This document shows positions 59,282 to 64,000 of a DNA stretch of 64,000 nucleotides, piece after piece. Every line of letters begins with the position of its first letter. The first letter of the stretch is position 1. The DNA is from Gonocerus acuteangulatus (taxonomy: Eukaryota > Arthropoda > Insecta > Hemiptera > Coreidae), in NCBI GenBank assembly GCA_946811695.1, contig OX328130.1, positions 77,169,599 to 77,233,598 on the forward strand. Reading direction: 5' to 3'. A program made the position numbers and the translations under genes. The notes beneath the pieces were generated by a model. The model saw only the letters and a list, made by a program, of their open reading frames with translations, searched no databases and was not told the DNA's origin.

Positions 59282-61775
59282 TTGAACCACCATCATTTAA
59301 GGTCTCTAGGGGTTCTGTAACGCAAAATTTTCTAGTCGGCACTTCCGGATTGCGTCATGAGATCAACCTTATAAGCGGGGTTCCTCCCTATGGAGGGAGG
59401 GAGGAACCGCACTAAAACTTTACTTAGCGCCTGTAATTAACCTGTTAACCCTTCGAGTGCTGTGAAGTTACATGACTTACTGATCCTTCGGTGTGCTAAG
59501 CCCCCAATGCAATACTTGTCCCGGGTGTGGCATACTTTTCTCAGCATCAGAGATTTATTTTTACCATTCTCCTTTTTTTTTTCTTTTTTTTAATTTGAAT
59601 TATGGGTGCATTCAACCGTGGGAGGTCATGGGCACATTCTCCTTTTTGATGTAGGCTGTGTATGAGCAGCAGCAGAGTTAAACATATTTACAAATTTATA
59701 GTATTCACATTTTTTTTTTTTATTAAAATCTTTATACGAGTTCCCCCACAGTTTTGATCTATACACGTTTGAATAAGTTATTTTTAATTTAATAATTTAT
59801 AAGTTTGTGGTATTGTTAAAAAAAGGGAAATGAGTAATATGTTATGTTGCATTCCTTGCAATATATTTCTAAGACTTTCTCAGAAACAAAGGGAAGGAAA
59901 GTTCAAAATAACTAGGGAGAAAGGCAAGGTACAGCCCCATGGGTGTATAAAGAAAATAATTTAGGAGGGTTGCAAAAATTTCAGGGGGGGGGGGGGGGCT
60001 GAGAACATTTGGGGGAATGGAATACTAACAATCTAGAACTAGGAATAGTTAGCCAATTAAAACATTATTATATCCAATAAAAACAATTTTTTCTGAACTC
60101 ATTGATCTTATTTAATTTATTTTTAAGAGTTTTATGATACATTTTTACCAATTTCGAGGGGGGAGGGGGCTGCAGCACACTTTAACATAACCCTTACGAG
60201 AAGGCAACCCGCACGACGTTAGATGCCCGTGAAGTGGAGCTCGTTTCACTCTCCTGGTTCCACAGGATGGCATTGAAATAGCCGAGTCTCCAACGCCAAT
60301 TCTCTTCTCATTTCTCCTAATACGTTTTTGTTATTTCTGTCTTTAAGAAGTTGTCCGTTACCATTTTCTCATTTTGGACTTTGGAGTAAGCAAAGGCAGG
60401 TCTATCTAGGATCTATGCAGAAGGACTGGGGTAGCAGAGGGAAACAAGAGTGAGCTTACAAAACATACCGCTAGATAACCCAAAAAGCTGTCACAGCACT
60501 GGCTTTCAGTACCGAAGCGAAGAAATGGCCTTGTCACAAAACTGAACATGAATCTAATGAATGAATTAAGGCCTGTTAAGTAAATTAAGCATTGTTATAC
60601 TCGAGTGTTTTGATTTTCTCTAAAGCCATCAAGATTTAATACAACTGAAATGAATTAGAATAGTTCCATTATAAATAGTAAGAACAACTTCTCGACTTAT
60701 TTTAATATTTTTGACAAGTCATTGAGTTAAGATTACAGATCTTTTGACAGAGACATTCTGAGAAAAAAACAAATTTACACGAGAAGAGGAAATCTATATA
60801 GATTGTAGACTTTTAATATTTCTACTCCGAATAATGAAGCTCCGATGCCTAGTGAACTTTTCAGAAATTTGTCCCTTTCGCCTATTATATTGAACTGGGC
60901 AGGAGATATTCAGTATTAATAATAATACATAATAAATAACATGGAGACTTTTAGTTCAGCAGACTGAATTTATAGCATTTTTTTATTTATTATTAATAAC
61001 TTTGTTATCTGAAAGGCAAAATATTTAGTAACTTACGACGTATATGTGGCCCACACGTATTTTTCCATTGGTGCGATAAAAGACATTAATAGCTCATAAA
61101 CATTTTTTAATGAGATATTAGATTGACATTAAAAAACTAAGTATTTTATTTTTATTTTGAAATGTTAAGTACCAAAGAGAGTTTGATATGTAATTTCAGG
61201 GAGTTAATCTAATTTTTTTTTGCCACACATAATGGAGAGTACAATGTGAGATCTATTTGTTTCCAGTAGCAGCATGGGCGAATATAGAAAATAATTTCGA
61301 AGGGGGCTGGGAAAATTTTGGGGGGGGCTGAGACCATTTCCAGTGTATGGAATACTAACAATTTAGATCTTGGAAGAGTTTTAACCAGCTTAAACGCTAA
61401 TACACCCAAAATAGAATATGTTTTAAGAACTAAATGATCTTATTTAATTTATTTTTAAGGGTTTTATGAAATTTTTACCGTTCAAATCAAAATTTCGGGG
61501 GGGGGGGGGCTGCAGCCCCCCCCCCTTATAAACGCCCATGAGTAGCAGCCAAAGTGTTGTATATGAATATACAAATGAAAGCTCAGGTATATATGTATCA
61601 GGTTCCGTATTTTCAAATATTCTCAGCAGGAAAGTAATCATTGATTTTATACAAAATAAATTGGAATGGTGTATTCTTACGTTTTGCCGTGATTTATCAT
61701 CGTCGAAGCCAGAGAATACCTTTCTTGATACACGTTTTGCTGGCAAATTAGCTATCATCCTCTGAATTGTGTCAG
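26735..61775 (-). CDS. Large C2H2 zinc-finger, AT-hook-like nuclear protein gene (15 exons, 5' incomplete)
   Basis: Fifteen minus-strand exons, from 61775 down to a stop at 26735, join without a frame break to about 1450 residues. In order: a short basic N-terminal part; an 880-codon Lys/Glu/Ser-rich disordered region with many KKxx basic clusters and an AT-hook-like RRGRPKGS about 345 residues into that exon; then four single C2H2 fingers far apart. Each finger is C-x2-C, 11-12 residues, H-x4-H; fingers 3 and 4 are each split by an intron. The C-terminus is Arg/Lys-rich (RRRKSRRKLRL). The make-up suggests a chromatin or transcription factor. I do not recognise the family, and no function is claimed. 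All introns are GT-AG except one GC-AG. Introns host most of the transposons of the window. It converges on the Y-box gene. Confidence 0.85.
27146..27247 (-). CDS. Zinc-finger gene, C2H2 finger 4 exon with GC donor
   Basis: Acceptor CTGTTTAG. It continues DCGLSFDSIQDVMRHRVEDH, completing C-x2-C, 12 residues, H-x4-H. The donor is ACAG|GCAAGT, a GC-AG intron; the nearest GT four bases later would frameshift the last exon to an early stop. Confidence 0.85.
27248..28470. other. Zinc-finger gene introns, unassigned
   Basis: No gene. 28186-28265 matches one end of the element at 18722-19023, and a poly(A) run lies near 28320. Confidence 0.4.
28471..28548 (-). CDS. Zinc-finger gene, exon starting C2H2 finger 4
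   Basis: Acceptor ATGTTACAG, donor GTTAGT. It encodes a Pro/Glu linker and ends FPQCS, so the first Cys of finger 4 is the penultimate residue. Confidence 0.85.
28895..28975. repeat. (TA)n microsatellite
   Basis: TA tract with two ACGT interruptions. Confidence 0.93.
29026..29741. mobile_element. 716-bp TIR element with 8-bp TSD
   Basis: Flanked by exact GAATCAAT (29018-29025 and 29742-29749). Ends are GGTAAACCTGAAGGAGATTG and its reverse complement; inverted repeats extend about 145 bp. A second partial copy of the right end (29424-29547) and a duplicated TCGTTTGTAACCCGCTAACA segment lie inside. No transposase. TSD length fits hAT, P or Merlin; the superfamily is open. Confidence 0.82.
30182..30276 (-). 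CDS. Zinc-finger gene, exon with second half of C2H2 finger 3
   Basis: Acceptor TTATTTAAG, donor GTAAGA. It continues KFSLPSSRNKHEVLAH, giving 12-residue spacing and H-x4-H, then an acidic Tyr/Glu segment. The intron splitting this finger is about 7.6 kb and full of repeats. Confidence 0.88.
30362..30503 (+). repeat. Perfect tandem duplication, 71 bp x 2
   Basis: The unit beginning ATTTGGCTGGAAATAGTAAG is repeated exactly once. Recent, in an intron. Confidence 0.9.
30763..31545. repeat. Long near-perfect hairpin, arms about 375 bp
   Basis: Arms 30763-31137 and 31172-31545 are reverse complements with about five differences by eye, and a 34-nt loop. The outer end is GATCCCAAAAAAAAC. No clear TSD and no ORF. 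The arms do not match other repeats in the window. Transcription of the host gene would yield a long dsRNA stem. Confidence 0.9.
31700..31986 (+). pseudogene. Unidentified coding-like remnant
   Basis: About 95 open codons including LEKLEAFPDDITLEVKLIAR and CDPKLCNLDDFEKLSICFQ, with protein-like composition, ending at 31986. It lies right beside the hairpin. No start, splice signals or homologue recognised. Confidence 0.3.
32022..32890 (+). repeat. Tandem array of about 122-bp units with flanking direct repeats
   Basis: Five units start near 32160, 32284, 32409, 32530 and 32655 (consensus parts CAAGACCTACCTGTGTGCC, AAGTTTGGTCAAAAT and AACATACAGACAGACAGCTG). The array is flanked by direct copies of TTTCTTAAAACATCAAATAT (32022 and 32784) and CATTTGATACCCCACAT. 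A related array runs inverted at 56838-57215. Confidence 0.8.
32891..33576. other. Intron, unassigned
   Basis: Contains a short (GTGA)n run near 33036-33058. No gene recognised. Confidence 0.4.
34216..34512 (+). mobile_element. Possible PIF/Harbinger-like end with short ORF
   Basis: GGCCCAGCACACACAGTGTG follows TTAA, like Harbinger ends with TWA targets. ATG 34429 opens MSDSDEEDVDILSQ, an acidic start like some transposase N-termini, but stops after 27 codons. The right end was not found. Confidence 0.3.
35230..35860. repeat. Two R1 copies head to head
   Basis: 35230-35530 is inverted R1 and 35600-35860 is direct R1. They meet in a palindrome (GGAACCGCGCTAAAA ... TTTTAGCGCGAATCC) at about 35560-35625. 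Confidence 0.65.
35921..37425. mobile_element. About 1.5-kb element with roughly 300-bp inverted ends
   Basis: Left 35921-36240 and right 37130-37425 are diverged reverse complements (GAGCTAACATTA, TCGAAAGCCGGGG, AACTTTTGGCAGGCGAAAAA, AATTCTGCTTCAAATGAACT). A third, internal copy of the inner part begins near 36867. No transposase. Confidence 0.7.
37743..37831 (+). repeat. 23-bp minisatellite, about 3.9 units
   Basis: Unit ATAGTGCTGTACCACTGCAC plus CGC, with few changes. Not spaced like a CRISPR. Confidence 0.9.
37911..38042 (-). CDS. Zinc-finger gene, exon with first half of C2H2 finger 3
   Basis: Acceptor TTACTTTCAG, donor GTGAGT. A Gln/Leu-rich helix is followed by FSCQICGL, the Cys pair of finger 3. 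The His pair is in the next exon. Confidence 0.88.
38530..38783 (+). pseudogene. LINE ORF2 C-terminal fragment
   Basis: Open frame with WLSHVEKMEPTGLPRKLL, GGGRRRGKPSLRWLDDVD and WRRFAADRGEWKNLL. This is the WLGHV-ERM/RG-P-RW-DDV/A-DR-W pattern at the end of many LINE ORF2 proteins. Opposite to the host gene strand. Everything upstream is lost. Confidence 0.8.
38784..40546. other. Introns around the 75-nt exon, unassigned
   Basis: Apart from exon 39359-39433, no gene or recognised repeat. Confidence 0.4.
39359..39433 (-). CDS. Zinc-finger gene, 75-nt exon
   Basis: Acceptor TTGTTCCCAG, donor GTTAGT. It encodes LSGGAVELLTKLCAVRKREG and a short basic end. Phase 2 in and out. Confidence 0.83.
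40547..40660 (-). CDS. Zinc-finger gene, linker exon
   Basis: Acceptor ATTTTTTCAG, donor GTAATT. It encodes a Leu/Lys-rich, probably helical linker including LGDLLDRAVNNLLQAK. Phase 2 in and out. Confidence 0.85.
40759..40863 (-). repeat. SINE-A, copy 2, truncated
   Basis: Inverted GGGAATGGAACCCACGACCC corresponds to the SINE-A B-box region, and TTTCTAGCCAGGATAGGG to its body. Confidence 0.65.
41040..42649. other. Intron, mostly unassigned
   Basis: A TTAA-type element end (CAAAGTAAGGG-TTAA) lies near 41776-41790; its partner was not found. No gene. Confidence 0.35.
42650..42812 (-). CDS. Zinc-finger gene, exon with C2H2 finger 2
   Basis: Acceptor TTGTTTAG, donor GTAAGT. It contains C-Y-S-C, 11 residues, H-x4-H, one residue shorter than the canonical spacing. 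It enters in phase 1 and leaves in phase 2. Confidence 0.88.
42984..43270 (+). repeat. Dispersed repeat R3, copy 1
   Basis: Matches 62275-62573 over its length (CTCCTTCAATACATTTCAAA, AAAACTATGTTTTTCAAAT, CTGCAGCTT-CTAATGATATT). Confidence 0.75.
43271..43884. other. Intron, unassigned
   Basis: AT-rich, no feature recognised. Confidence 0.4.
43885..43938 (-). CDS. Zinc-finger gene, 54-nt basic exon
   Basis: Acceptor TCTTTTTAG, donor GTGAGT. It encodes GPKSKQKRGAGTTFTKTD and ends one base into the next codon, agreeing with both neighbours. Confidence 0.82.
44403..44600 (-). repeat. SINE-B, full minus-strand copy
   Basis: Reading minus: head with GGTCTAGTGCTAGCACC and GTGGGTTCGAATCCAACC, body with GAAAGATTCTC and CGGCTGCACCATGGATGTCG (a segment partly duplicated), and an A-rich tail at 44390-44403. 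Confidence 0.72.
44823..44986 (+). repeat. SINE-A, copy 3, with 11-bp TSD
   Basis: Exact duplications ATGTGAGACAT at 44812-44822 and 44987-44997 flank a tRNA-like head (GGGTCATGGGTTTGATTCCC B box) and a TAAATAAATAAAT tail. This defines the SINE-A ends. Confidence 0.85.
45247..45815. mobile_element. TIR element, about 570 bp
   Basis: Ends TAAGGCCTTGGGTACGATAT and GGCCTAA with inverted GAGCGGCAGAGTGGC. TIR about 35 bp. TSD not clear, no ORF. Confidence 0.68.
45965..46743 (-). mobile_element. Tigger/pogo-like element, internally deleted
   Basis: 779 bp flanked by TA (45963-45964, 46744-46745). Ends CAATAAAACCTCGATTACC and GGTAATCGAGG-type complement (AAAGAGGTTTTACTG). On the minus strand: KEFGIGTVSDWKKNRKH, a CENP-B/pogo helix-turn-helix-like stretch, then in another frame MTHAEAVANIDKLMVYFESQ, like the C-terminal part of Tigger transposases. 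The catalytic domain is deleted. Confidence 0.75.
46919..47090 (-). CDS. Zinc-finger gene, exon with C2H2 finger 1
   Basis: 57 codons plus one base. It contains C-P-S-C, 12 residues, then H-x4-H. Two in-frame acceptors are possible: TTGTTAATAG (start 47090, better pyrimidine tract, chosen) or GTAAAG (start 47075), which would drop five residues. Donor GTAAGT. Confidence 0.87.
47393..47480 (+). repeat. TTAA-type element end, unpaired
   Basis: TTAACCCTTTGAGTAGTG resembles P1 and the sequence at 59450 (TTAACCCTTCGAGTGCTG). No partner end was found. Confidence 0.4.
47663..48169 (-). mobile_element. Deleted mariner element
   Basis: 507 bp flanked by TA (47661-47662, 48170-48171). TIRs TTGAATTGGTGCAAAAATAA and TTGTTTTGGTGCATAAATAA are related and of mariner type. 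Contains only the start of the transposase. Confidence 0.85.
47730..47993 (-). pseudogene. Mariner transposase N-terminal fragment (87 aa)
   Basis: VQQWFLNFSLGDFDLEDKEG matches the conserved W-x-KF-x-GDFDLED block of mariner transposases, followed by DNDQMRALVEENHRRTTQDI. These are the helix-turn-helix DNA-binding part. The D,D34D catalytic domain is deleted, compared with about 340 residues usual for the family. Confidence 0.88.
48578..48766 (-). CDS. Zinc-finger gene, Pro/Thr-rich exon
   Basis: Acceptor TTGTTGTAG, donor CAG|GTTATT, 63 codons in phase 0. Ser/Gly/Asp-rich sequence passes into a Thr/Pro linker (TTTTLLPPPTPEPPE). Confidence 0.83.
48900..49119. repeat. Inverted repeat, arms about 100 bp
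   Basis: TTTGTAAAAATCTGTATTAA...AATTAATAAACAGAATAATT pairs with the complement at 49020-49119 around a 20-nt loop. The left flank resembles 20576-20700, so it is a repeat family. Confidence 0.8.
49430..49564 (-). CDS. Zinc-finger gene, exon with predicted helical segment
   Basis: Acceptor TTTTGTAG, donor CAG|GTAATT, 45 codons in phase 0, reading LLNEPESTYTPLGLPSYSLA and then a Met/Leu/Gln-rich acidic helix. No known motif was recognised. Confidence 0.87.
49565..51136. other. Intron between giant exon and next exon
   Basis: AT-rich. It contains the LINE remnant 50540-50840; otherwise nothing recognised. Confidence 0.45.
50540..50840 (-). pseudogene. Decayed LINE ORF2 zinc-binding tail
   Basis: Minus-strand CAICNTNLTIKHILTDCKE is the C-x2-C...H...C motif found at the end of jockey-type ORF2; the flanks are decayed. 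Confidence 0.55.
51137..53776 (-). CDS. Zinc-finger gene, giant 2640-nt exon
   Basis: 880 open codons run from an acceptor (GTGTACAG just right of 53776) to donor AAG|GTAATG at 51137. The true exon starts at IHKNATVKGGK, not at the apparent upstream Met. Content is low-complexity Lys/Glu/Ser/Val with many basic runs, the AT-hook-like RRGRPKGS, and a more ordered C-terminal piece, GRIREVLNIAGFKWEV, followed by a Pro-rich tail. Long open frames on the opposite strand here are composition shadows. Confidence 0.92.
53777..55140. other. Intron, unassigned
   Basis: No gene. Contains an A-run near 54779-54797 and a weak resemblance to R3 near 54480. Nothing else supported. Confidence 0.4.
55141..55275. 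repeat. (CA)n(TA)n compound microsatellite
   Basis: CA repeat with one TCA break, then TA repeat. Confidence 0.95.
55310..55532. repeat. GC-richer hairpin, arms about 85 bp
   Basis: GTTGTTGTTTCGGCATCTGT...CCGGCTTCTTCT pairs with the complement at 55446-55532, with a 50-nt loop. GCGATATTTCGCCGGA occurs in both arms. A diverged partial copy is near 11697-11760. Confidence 0.85.
55579..56796 (+). mobile_element. Helitron, copy 2, with nested insertion
   Basis: Homologous to 21128-21921 (GACCTATCATCGCCCAGCCC, GCTCGCAAATATAATGGGTG) and ends in the same hairpin plus CTAG before T. The 5' TC end is lost in a (TA)n tract. About 613 bp extra lies at 55903-56515. Confidence 0.75.
55903..56515. mobile_element. 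Insertion inside Helitron copy 2
   Basis: TAGAGTTTT is present once in copy 1 but on both sides here (55894-55902 and 56516-56524), a 9-bp duplication. GATAGGCTTGCCATA near the left and TATGGTAAGCCTATC at the right are inverted repeats, though the left one is about 30 bp inside. No ORF. Confidence 0.6.
56797..57236 (-). repeat. (TA)n followed by inverted copy of the 122-bp-unit array
   Basis: About three units with TCAGCTGTCTGT, TTGTTCCTTATACAAATCCA and CCGTTTGACC, the reverse complement of 32160-32770. Confidence 0.75.
57237..58325 (-). repeat. Dispersed repeat R2, copy 2
   Basis: Reverse complement of 1389-2582, including AGCACTTTCCTC near one end (57241-57252) and a (TA)n tract at 57365-57418. 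Confidence 0.72.
58580..58606 (-). CDS. Zinc-finger gene, candidate 27-nt microexon
   Basis: Minus-strand acceptor TATGACAG and donor GTAACT bracket nine codons, RRIMRTKRK, in phase 0. This would add a basic, NLS-like patch. Skipping it would keep the frame, so it may be alternative. Support is splice signals and composition only. Confidence 0.45.
58650..58727. repeat. (TA)n microsatellite
   Basis: Continuous TA repeat followed by a short CA run. Confidence 0.95.
58930..59430 (-). repeat. R1, inverted copy
   Basis: Contains, inverted, CCGATTTTGATGAAATTTGG, a (TA)n tract at 59229-59278, and the GGAGGGAGGGAGGAACCGC end. GTCCGACTCACAGGAACTGC at 58946 also occurs near 4190 and 29920. Confidence 0.65.
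59938..60175 (+). mobile_element. hAT-like MITE, copy 2, right end decayed
   Basis: Starts ATGGGTGTATAAA; G-tract and GGAATACTAACAA interior as in the other copies. The right end is degraded and no TSD is seen. Confidence 0.65.
60176..61264. other. Intron, unassigned
   Basis: No gene or repeat recognised. Confidence 0.4.
61273..61540 (+). mobile_element. hAT-like MITE, copy 3, with 8-bp TSD
   Basis: 268 bp between exact AGTAGCAG copies (61265-61272, 61541-61548). Ends CATGGGCGAATATA and TATAAACGCCCATG. Same family as 3681-3929. Confidence 0.82.
61681..61775 (-). CDS. Zinc-finger gene, most 5' exon in window
   Basis: On the minus strand a CTCTTTTTAG acceptor precedes the exon and a GTAAGA donor follows. 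It reads DTIQRMIANLPAKRVSRKVF and then an acidic GFDDD segment, 31 codons after two bases finishing an upstream codon. It leaves in phase 0, compatible with the next exons. It could belong to another gene, but phase, strand and composition fit. Confidence 0.68.
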
Positions 61776-62274
61776 CTAAAAAGAGAAAAAAAATAGAATT
61801 AATATAAATTATGAAAACAATTAGAAAGAAAGTGGGAAAGAAGAGATCGCAGACATATCTCACACTCTCAGCCACGAAGGAGTTAAAAGAAAATACAGAT
61901 TTCCAATAAAGGAAGACAATCGACTCATGTGCCATGGGATAAATCAAATATTGTTTTCAAGCTTAGCAATTATTAATATATACATTTGTTTTAAATTAAT
62001 TATTTTGGTTATGTTTATAATTATCTGTTAAAAGGAATTTATAAATTTGTTTTCCCAGGCATGAGAGGGAGGGGGAATGTTCTGGTTTAAGGAGGGGTAA
62101 TACTACCTTGTAACTTTTTTTTTTTTTTATGGGTTAAATTATTCCTTAACTAATCGAAAATGAGTGTGTTTATGTGAAAAAAAAATTTGTTAAATGGGCA
62201 AAAAATACGATTTTCGGAGTAAAGTCCCGATGCGGAGTGAAAGTGATGCTGATTTGAAAATAATTTTTTGAGCG

Positions 62275-62573
62275 AGCTTCGATTGATCCCTTTTTAATAG
62301 TTAAGTTTTTTTTTGGTCCTCCTTCAATACATTTCAAAATTAAAACCATTTTTTTTTTATTATCTTTATTACAAGAAAGTATTAAAAAAAATTAAACAGG
62401 AAAAATATGAACATTTCAGAACATTAAACCTTAAAGTCGTTTTCTAAAAACTATGTTTTTCAAATCGGGCGATGCTCTGGCATCTTCAATTTTTGCCCGA
62501 TCAACTTCAAATTTCAACTGCAGCTTCCTAATGATATTTGATAGTAAAGTACGTAGGATTTTTACGATTCATT
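62275..62573 (+). repeat. Dispersed repeat R3, copy 2, cut by a LINE
   Basis: Matches 42984-43270 and then stops where the DUF4780-type element begins. Confidence 0.72.
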
Positions 62574-64000
62574 CCTGCACATGGCAGTCCTAAAGATTAA
62601 GCTCTTTATAGCTTCTTCTTACAGATCATGTACTAGACTAATGCAGGACTTGCAACTCCATCCACGTTTAGTACGAGCTGGAATGCCTAGTCCTGCTACA
62701 CTTAGGCCCTCCAGGTTGGGGGAACAAGCACACTGACACACACAGTACACAATGTTCAGCACACTACATACACCCCACACATACAGACAAAGGACATCTA
62801 CAATACACACCCTAGGAGCACCTTTCCTAGGAGGACATACACCCAAGCCAAGGTGGAGAGTGCTCGAGCCAGGGCTGGATGGCAGTAGGTGTCTAAATAT
62901 TTCTGTCTTTATCGACCTCCTTGGGGCACCAGGCGACCCCCCATTGCATTGTAGCCCGCTGCAGGGAGAGGGGGTAGTACCTGTAGTGTAATTTTACCAC
63001 CCCCATACTCGTGGGAATCATATGAATCCTAATAAACAAAATAAAAATAAAAACAAACCCTTAGAGGAAATTTCGCTCAACGAGGATTCTTGCGAATCAC
63101 TCGAGAGCAAAACGTCTGAAACCAGCCAGTCAGTCATAGAACTGATGGCAAGCCTAGATCTAGTTATGAGCAACACAAAGGAGCATGAGGTGGAAACATC
63201 CGCTCCCGATGTTGCAGGTGCTAGTGGAGCGATGCAGATGCCTAGTAGCATCCCCTCCAATGAAGCCATCTCGGAAAATAGACTTCCTAAGGATGTGTGG
63301 GACAAAATGACTCACCGCCAAAGGAGGAATTACGCGAAAAGGGAGAAGAAAGAGACACAGGAGTTGTCCGCTAACCCAAAGGAAACAGCCAAGAGGCCAA
63401 GAGAGGCCACTAGCAATACCAACTCACCCAACCAGGGAAACAGGAAAAGACCCAGGCTTTCCAACAGTCAGGGCAGACTACAATACAGCCTGGCGGCCTG
63501 CCACAGCAAGGTTGCCATAATAAAGGAGGCCTACCCTGAAGAATTTTTAACCTCAAAAGAAGCCAACCTGATACTGATCAGTATACAGGATGGATTGATG
63601 GAGAGGAGTGAAAGTGAAGCGCACCTAAACTTCTGCGGAAGGGTACTGAAAGAAGGCGCACTAATCGTAAGCTGCGAGGATGAGGCAACCAACAAATGGC
63701 TCACCTCCTGGATAGAAAAGTGCACGCCATGGGAAGGGTCGGCGCTCAAGACGTGCGATCCAAAGGAGCTGGAATTCTTCCAGAAGATTGCTGCCTTTTT
63801 CCCTGCGCCCTGCAGAGATACCCCCCTTTTTCTGGAGATTGTGAAGAAACAAAATATAGGGATCAAAACTTCAAAATGGAGGATCCTAGGTCAAAAGGAT
63901 TATCCCACCAGACGATTTGTTGTGGCTTCAATCCCGAATTCACAATTCCTGACCCTCCAGGAGAGGAACCTTCGAATCCGCCATGGCTGCGACATCGTGG
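62574..64000 (+). mobile_element. 5' end of a LINE-type retrotransposon
   Basis: At about 62574 a dispersed repeat, also present at 42984-43270, stops abruptly and GC-richer sequence begins. It has a roughly 450-nt leader followed by an open ORF1. The break relative to the paralogous copy marks the likely insertion edge. The element continues past the window. Confidence 0.65.
63022..64000 (+). CDS. Retrotransposon ORF1, DUF4780-like (open at window end)
   Basis: From ATG 63022 the frame is open for 326 codons to the last base. The N-terminal third is polar and acidic (start MNPNKQNKNKNKPLEEIS), followed by a basic Arg/Lys-rich middle (RQRRNYAKREKKE, NRKRPRLS). The C-terminal part resembles DUF4780, the domain found in insect LINE ORF1-type proteins: a repeated-looking GRVLKEGALIVSC strand, then NKWLTSWIEKCTPWEGSALK and a TSKWRILGQKDYPTRRFVV strand. 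No frameshift or stop is seen, so the copy may be young. The domain name is from memory of the family and is unverified. Confidence 0.72.
   Translation, partial: MNPNKQNKNKNKPLEEISLNEDSCESLESKTSETSQSVIELMASLDLVMSNTKEHEVETSAPDVAGASGAMQMPSSIPSNEAISENRLPKDVWDKMTHRQRRNYAKREKKETQELSANPKETAKRPREATSNTNSPNQGNRKRPRLSNSQGRLQYSLAACHSKVAIIKEAYPEEFLTSKEANLILISIQDGLMERSESEAHLNFCGRVLKEGALIVSCEDEATNKWLTSWIEKCTPWEGSALKTCDPKELEFFQKIAAFFPAPCRDTPLFLEIVKKQNIGIKTSKWRILGQKDYPTRRFVVASIPNSQFLTLQERNLRIRHGCDIV

Overview
This window looks like arthropod, probably insect, nuclear DNA. It has split genes with canonical splice sites, very AT-rich non-coding sequence, long (TA)n tracts, and remnants of jockey-type LINEs, mariner, Tigger/pogo, hAT-like, TTAA-flanked (piggyBac-like), Helitron and tRNA-derived SINE elements. 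The Y-box exon sequence (Arg-Gly-Tyr-Arg-Gln-Trp-Phe-Phe after the cold-shock domain) is of the kind seen in insects. I cannot fix the order; a hemipteran is only a guess.

Two convergent host genes dominate. (1) Plus strand, about 1-18,600: the 3' part of a Y-box cold-shock RNA-binding protein gene (yps/YBX type). Seven coding exons join in frame (5014-5047, 8926-9169, 10031-10134, 12289-12462, 14158-14280, 16159-16215, 16826-16873), giving 260 residues plus a split first codon. The start codon and first half of the cold-shock domain lie left of the window. (2) Minus strand, 61,775 down to 26,735: fifteen exons that join in frame into about 1450 residues of a lysine/glutamate-rich nuclear protein with an AT-hook-like motif and four C2H2 zinc fingers. 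Its 5' end lies right of the window. I do not recognise the family with certainty. The two genes end about 10 kb apart, and most of the intergenic space is LINE, SINE and Helitron debris.

Region by region: 1-5013 is a Y-box intron made of dispersed repeats. 5113-7599 is a minus-strand LTR retrotransposon with only a gag-like ORF. 7654-8654 is an element with many copies of a short motif in both orientations. 10.2-14.9 kb holds three TTAA-flanked elements and a TA-flanked MITE in Y-box introns. 15-16 kb has SINEs. 18.6-24.7 kb is intergenic, with RNase H and gag fragments of LINEs, a Helitron and SINEs. 24.7-26.7 kb is the probable 3'UTR of the zinc-finger gene. 28.8-37.8 kb is a large intron with an 8-bp-TSD element, a long near-perfect hairpin (arms about 375 bp), tandem arrays and nested inverted-repeat elements. 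38-50 kb has small exons among LINE, SINE, Tigger and mariner remnants. 51.1-53.8 kb is the giant exon. 54-62 kb holds a second Helitron, palindromes, microsatellites and two more hAT-like MITE copies. 62.57-64 kb is the 5' end of a LINE-type element whose ORF1 (DUF4780-like) stays open past the window edge.

Nothing here looks like a bacterial-type defence or biosynthetic system. The best leads are the long intronic hairpin, the gag-only LTR element with PBS-like repeats in its LTR, the unidentified zinc-finger gene with a 27-nt microexon and a GC-AG intron, and several new-looking MITE families with exact target-site duplications.
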